In this document: positions 6,021 through 9,282 of the stretch, piece by piece
Layout: every line of letters begins with the position of its first letter
Numbering within the stretch: position 1 is the stretch's first letter
DNA from: Verrucomicrobiota bacterium
Lineage (GTDB): Bacteria > Verrucomicrobiota > Verrucomicrobiia > Limisphaerales > JAHEOI01
Direction: 5' to 3'
Assembly: GCA_018610125.1 (NCBI GenBank)
Contig: JAHEOI010000234.1
Location: forward strand, 1 to 9,282
DNA: 9,282 bases
Made by a program: the position numbers and the translations under genes
The notes under the pieces: model-generated
Databases searched by the model: none
Told to the model about the DNA's origin: nothing
Seen by the model: only the letters and a program-made list of their open reading frames with translations

Positions 6021-7289
6021 ATGGCAAACACGATCTTAATAGGAGCCCAGTGGGGTGACGAAGGGAAGGGGAAAGTCATTGATGTATTGACTGAGAAAAT
6101 GGATTGGGTCGTTCGCACCCAAGGGGGGAACAACGCCGGTCATACGGTGTATGTCGGTTCTCAGAAATACGTCCTACACTTGATCCCATCCGGTATTCTT
6201 CGCTCTGGAAAGACTTGCGTGATCGGAAATGGGGTTGTGATTGAGCCATTGCAGTTGGTTGAGGAGATCAAGGGACTCAAGGACTTGGGGATCGAAACCC
6301 TGGGGAACCTATTTATCAGTGAGACCGCACATCTGGTGATGCCTTATCATCGCGAGCTCGATGAGCTTCGGGAGTTGAATAAGGGAAAGAACAAGCTCGG
6401 AACGACCAAGCGAGGGATTGGGCCGGCATACGGTGACAAAGCGGCTCGTACCGGGCTGCGCGTGATCGACCTGGTGCATCCTGAGCAGTTTGAGAAGAAG
6501 TTTCGTGCCCGAATGAAGGAGAACAACCAGATTCTGAAAGGGCTTGGCGGTCATTCCCTTCCGGTCAAAAAGCTGCATGAGGCTTACCGTGCCGCCGGTG
6601 ATGTCCTTAAGCCGTTTGTCACGAATACGGTTGTCAAGATTCATGAAGCAATGCGACAAAAGAGGGAGATCCTTTACGAGGGAGCTCAGGGCAGCTTTTT
6701 GGATCTCGACCATGGCACCTATCCGTTTGTGACCTCTTCGAACACGACTTCCGGAGGGGCGTGCACCGGCTCTGGAGTTCCTCCGAATCGAATTGATCGG
6801 GTATTCGGAGTTATGAAGGCATACACGACCCGGGTGGGAGAAGGTCCCTTGCCTACCGAGAGCACGGAGCTGTCAAAATTATTACACGGGTTGGGGCGGG
6901 AGTATGGCGCGACCACTGCTCGTAAGCGGCGTTGCGGATGGTTCGATGCGGTCGCCACGCGTCACGCCTCAATGGTTAACGGAATTGGCGAAATGGCCGT
7001 CACGAATCTGGATGGTCTCGACTCGCTCGAGAGGGTGCGTGTCTGTACCGGCTATCGCTATCGCTCGGAAACATTTGACTATGTTCCCAATGACCTGGAG
7101 GTGCTGTCGAATTGCGAGGCGGTGTATACCGACTTTCCCGGTTGGCAACGCCCGACTCATGATTGCAAAACCTGGAAGGAATTGCCGTTGAGGGCGCGCC
7201 AATACCTCAAGGCCATTGCCGAGCTCTCGGGGACCAAGTTGAGGCTGATCTCCGTCGGGCCCGAACGGAACCAAACCATTGCGGTATGA
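6021..7289 (+). CDS. purA: Adenylosuccinate synthetase PurA
   Basis: The 422-residue protein is close to the usual ~430. It joins IMP and aspartate using GTP to form adenylosuccinate, the first step from IMP to AMP. Landmarks are GDEGKGK at 12-18 with catalytic D13, NNAGHT with catalytic H41, TTKRGIGPAYGDKAARTGLR (IMP binding), EGAQGSFLDLDHGTYPFVTSSNT, TTARKRRCGWFDAV (substrate Arg loop) and the terminal ISVGPERNQTI. The start MANTILIGAQWGDEGKGK matches the family exactly. The guanine-recognition block, usually TKLD, reads TNLD here (N329, D331). No Shine-Dalgarno is visible before the ATG. Transcription probably comes from the promoter at 5923 and must pass the hairpin at 5968-5994. Confidence 0.97.
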   Translation: MANTILIGAQWGDEGKGKVIDVLTEKMDWVVRTQGGNNAGHTVYVGSQKYVLHLIPSGILRSGKTCVIGNGVVIEPLQLVEEIKGLKDLGIETLGNLFISETAHLVMPYHRELDELRELNKGKNKLGTTKRGIGPAYGDKAARTGLRVIDLVHPEQFEKKFRARMKENNQILKGLGGHSLPVKKLHEAYRAAGDVLKPFVTNTVVKIHEAMRQKREILYEGAQGSFLDLDHGTYPFVTSSNTTSGGACTGSGVPPNRIDRVFGVMKAYTTRVGEGPLPTESTELSKLLHGLGREYGATTARKRRCGWFDAVATRHASMVNGIGEMAVTNLDGLDSLERVRVCTGYRYRSETFDYVPNDLEVLSNCEAVYTDFPGWQRPTHDCKTWKELPLRARQYLKAIAELSGTKLRLISVGPERNQTIAV

Positions 7290-7385
7290 TTGCGGCGGTC
7301 TCGGCAAATCCGAGCCACGATCGAGCAATCCAATGATTTCGGCCAAGGCGAGCGTGGTTGGCGCCCACGATTGAACGACCAAAAC

Positions 7386-8126
7386 ATGACGTCTGCTGTC
7401 ACCGCGTTAAGCGCAGAGAATCGCGACCATCTTCCGAACCACGTGGCCGTCATCATGGATGGTAATGGGCGTTGGGCAAAGGAGCGCTCGCTTCCCCGCG
7501 TTGAAGGGCACCGAGCCGGTGCGGATTCCGTGCGAGCTGTGGTTGAGACAGCCGGGGAACTGGGGATACGGTATCTCACGCTCTACGCCTTTTCGGTGGA
7601 GAATTGGTCTCGCCCTCAATCGGAGATCGATGTCTTGATGGATCTGTTGGCCCACTATTTGAAGAACGAGGCCGACCAGCTCGAGCGAAACAATGTCCAT
7701 TTGGATGTTATCGGACGGATTAGTGGACTACCGGGCTCGGTGCAAGATGAGCTGAAGGAGACGGTGCACCGCCTGAGCGGGAATACAGGGCTGAATCTGG
7801 TGGTGGCGTTGAACTACGGCGCCCGTTCCGAGATCGTGGACACAGTCCGGGAAATTGCCGAAGAAGCCAAGCAAGGTTCCATTAATCCTGAAGATATCGA
7901 CGAGGGCGTGGTGGCCGCCCATCTTTACACCAGGGGTTTGCCGGATCCGGAGCTATTGATTCGGACAAGCGGGGAGATGCGGGTGAGTAACTTCCTCCTT
8001 TGGCAGATTTCCTATGCCGAGTTTGTCGTCACGCCCACGTTGTGGCCGGATTTTCGAAGGAAGGATTTCTTGGCTTGCCTGGAGGAGTATGGGCGTCGCC
8101 ATCGACGTTTTGGAGGGGTTGAGTGA
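7386..8126 (+). CDS. uppS: Isoprenyl transferase / undecaprenyl diphosphate synthase UppS
   Basis: The protein has 246 residues from the ATG at 7386, the usual family length. It is a cis-prenyltransferase extending farnesyl diphosphate with isopentenyl diphosphate to make the C55 lipid carrier for peptidoglycan. Landmarks are HVAVIMDGNGRWA with Mg-binding D25, GHRAGADSVR, LYAFSVENWSRP, and RTSGEMRVSNFLLWQ with R193 and R199 contacting the diphosphate of isopentenyl diphosphate. The middle residue of GEMR is more often Gln. The frame is open upstream to a TTG at 7290, but the extra 32 residues resemble no UppS and lie in the 96-base gap after purA, so the ATG is preferred. The 3' end overlaps cdsA by 4 bases. 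The chain length of the product cannot be read from sequence. Confidence 0.95.
   Translation: MTSAVTALSAENRDHLPNHVAVIMDGNGRWAKERSLPRVEGHRAGADSVRAVVETAGELGIRYLTLYAFSVENWSRPQSEIDVLMDLLAHYLKNEADQLERNNVHLDVIGRISGLPGSVQDELKETVHRLSGNTGLNLVVALNYGARSEIVDTVREIAEEAKQGSINPEDIDEGVVAAHLYTRGLPDPELLIRTSGEMRVSNFLLWQISYAEFVVTPTLWPDFRRKDFLACLEEYGRRHRRFGGVE
8112..8117 (+). promoter_or_regulatory. Shine-Dalgarno deciding the GTG start of cdsA
   Basis: GGAGGG inside the 3' end of uppS lies about 6 bases before the GTG at 8123, ideal spacing. It is about 15 bases from the next ATG at 8132. It supports the GTG start, which overlaps the uppS stop (GTGA). Confidence 0.7.
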
Positions 8127-9043
8127 AGTCAATGAGTGTGGGGACAGCCAAATCACCGGCCACCAAACGTAAATCCACCGAACTGCTTCGCCGCACGTTC
8201 AGCTCCGTTGTCCTGTGGGGGGTGGTCCTCTGGGGGCTTTTGGCCGCTCCCTCCCCTGTGGATGACTTGATATTCGGGGCTGTTCTCCTTTTCCTTACCG
8301 GCTTTGGTCTGCGGGAGTTCTATGACTTGGCCGGTCATCAAGGCCTTCCGTTTTACCTGGGACTCGGAATCGGATCGGGTTTGCTTTTGGTTGGGGGCAC
8401 ATTTGTGGCGCTCTCAGGAATCACTGGGCCATCCGTCTCGGGTCAAGCTTGGGGCGATTACGAAGCCGCATTTTGGATTGGGCTTAGCTTGGTGCTGTTG
8501 ATGAGAATGGTCTGGGGAAGCTCGTGGAGTGTGGGGGTGGCGGGCGTCGGCGTGACCCTTGTGGGGATCTTTTACTTGGCCGGCCTGATGACGTTTCTGT
8601 TAAAGATCTATTTTGAGCCGGTCCATGGGGGCGGGCTCATGGTGCTCTACTTTATTGTGGTCACCAAGCTCAGTGATACCGGGGCTTACCTGGTAGGCTC
8701 CGTCTGTGGGCGTCACAAAATGACTCCCAAGATAAGTCCGGGCAAGACTTGGGAAGGCTTTGCCGGGGCCATCCTGGTTTCGACCCTGGGCAGCTTGGGT
8801 TTTGCCATGCTGAGCGGCGATAACCTCAACGGCATCAATGCCGGCCATGCGATTGCTGTCGGCGTGATCCTTGGAAGTGCCGCAGTCATGGGAGATCTCA
8901 TCGAGTCAACTTTGAAGCGGGCCGCCCGGGTCAAGGATTCCGGAAATTGGGTGCCGGGAATCGGCGGGGTTCTCGATCTGATCGACAGTTTACTATTTAA
9001 CGCGCCGCTCATGTACTGGTATCTGATATTGGTCCTTAACTGA
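8123..9043 (+). CDS. cdsA: Phosphatidate cytidylyltransferase CdsA (integral membrane)
   Basis: The 306-residue protein has a basic N-terminal tail and then many hydrophobic segments. The first is near residues 27-43 (SSVVLWGVVLWGLLAA), and roughly seven or eight more follow. It makes CDP-diacylglycerol from phosphatidate and CTP in the inner membrane. Landmarks are KLSDTGAYLVGSVCGRHKMTPKISPGKTWEG and the C-terminal signature STLKRAARVKDSGNWVPGIGGVLDLIDS at about 262-289. In that signature the canonical His of GHGG is I280, and the Arg of LDRxD is L286; the acidic residues D272, D285 and D288 are kept. The GTG start is supported by an upstream GGAGGG. The gene is translationally coupled to uppS, with dxr 53 bases downstream. 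Confidence 0.95.
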   Translation: MKSMSVGTAKSPATKRKSTELLRRTFSSVVLWGVVLWGLLAAPSPVDDLIFGAVLLFLTGFGLREFYDLAGHQGLPFYLGLGIGSGLLLVGGTFVALSGITGPSVSGQAWGDYEAAFWIGLSLVLLMRMVWGSSWSVGVAGVGVTLVGIFYLAGLMTFLLKIYFEPVHGGGLMVLYFIVVTKLSDTGAYLVGSVCGRHKMTPKISPGKTWEGFAGAILVSTLGSLGFAMLSGDNLNGINAGHAIAVGVILGSAAVMGDLIESTLKRAARVKDSGNWVPGIGGVLDLIDSLLFNAPLMYWYLILVLN

Positions 9044-9096
9044 GATATGGACAAAGCGCGTTCAAAATTTCCAAAACCGATTGATAAGGTGGATTC

Positions 9097-9282
9097 ATGA
9101 AGAAGGTCGCACTCCTTGGCAGTACGGGATCGATCGGGCGGAGCACCGTTGAAATCGCTCAAGACCTGCCCGACCGCATTCGGCTTGTCGCTCTTGGAGC
9201 GGGCAATAACGTGGAGCTCCTCACAGAGCAGACGAAGCGGCACAGGCCGGCAGCGATCTCCGTCCAAGGGCAAGAAAAGGCC
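9097..9282 (+). CDS. dxr: 1-deoxy-D-xylulose 5-phosphate reductoisomerase Dxr, N-terminal part (3' end outside window)
   Basis: The first 62 residues are present. They begin MKKVALLGSTGSIGRSTVEI, where GSTGSIG (8-14) is the NADPH-binding loop diagnostic of Dxr. LVALGAGNNVELL follows at the expected position (AAGxNxxLL in relatives). The enzyme converts DXP to MEP in the non-mevalonate isoprenoid pathway, which feeds the UppS reaction encoded upstream. A Shine-Dalgarno (AAGGTGG, 9086-9092) lies 4 bases before the ATG. The catalytic metal site lies beyond the window. The order uppS-cdsA-dxr is a widely conserved bacterial cluster. Confidence 0.95.
   Translation, partial: MKKVALLGSTGSIGRSTVEIAQDLPDRIRLVALGAGNNVELLTEQTKRHRPAAISVQGQEKA

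Noticed and set aside
7290..7385. N-terminal extension of UppS from a TTG at 7290
   Set aside because: The 32 extra residues look like translated spacer, and the ATG at 7386 gives the normal family length with the DGNGRW motif at the expected position.

Overview
The window is a moderately GC-rich bacterial chromosome segment with every convincing gene on the + strand. It is mainly housekeeping: arginine biosynthesis, a lipoprotein protease, a sugar-type aminotransferase, tRNA-Lys, purine synthesis, and the start of an isoprenoid, undecaprenyl and phospholipid cluster. The order purA-uppS-cdsA-dxr fits the PVC group, perhaps Verrucomicrobiota. So do clade-flavoured motif variants: HGGGKAIS in ArgB, TNLD in PurA, and PGIGGVLDLID in CdsA. 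This placement is an inference from memory of family sequences, not from a search.

Layout. 1-3394 is an arginine operon: the 3' end of argJ, then argB, argD and argF. Gaps are 12 bases or less, and two junctions are 4-base ATGA overlaps. Together they carry N-acetylglutamate through the acetylated intermediates to ornithine and citrulline; the intervening ArgC step is not in the window. 3395-3524 is a short non-coding gap with three back-to-back hairpins. 3525-5462 holds an M48-family zinc metalloprotease lipoprotein and a DegT/DnrJ/EryC1/StrS aminotransferase, 12 bases apart.

5463-6020 is the main non-coding stretch. It contains a 14-base palindrome, a decaying 14-base tandem repeat, tRNA-Lys(TTT), a perfect 7-base tandem repeat, a near-consensus sigma-70 promoter and a canonical intrinsic terminator. 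The promoter and terminator lie in that order just before purA, which suggests early termination or attenuation ahead of the gene.

6021-9282 holds purA, uppS, cdsA and the 5' end of dxr. UppS makes undecaprenyl diphosphate (the wall-lipid carrier), CdsA makes CDP-diacylglycerol, and Dxr is the first committed enzyme of the MEP pathway that supplies the isoprenoid precursors.

I found no convincing novel multi-gene system, mobile element, CRISPR array or defence locus. The items most worth a second look are non-coding: the triple hairpin after argF, the promoter-terminator leader of purA, and the two tandem repeats flanking the tRNA. Some non-canonical residues in conserved enzymes are also noted.
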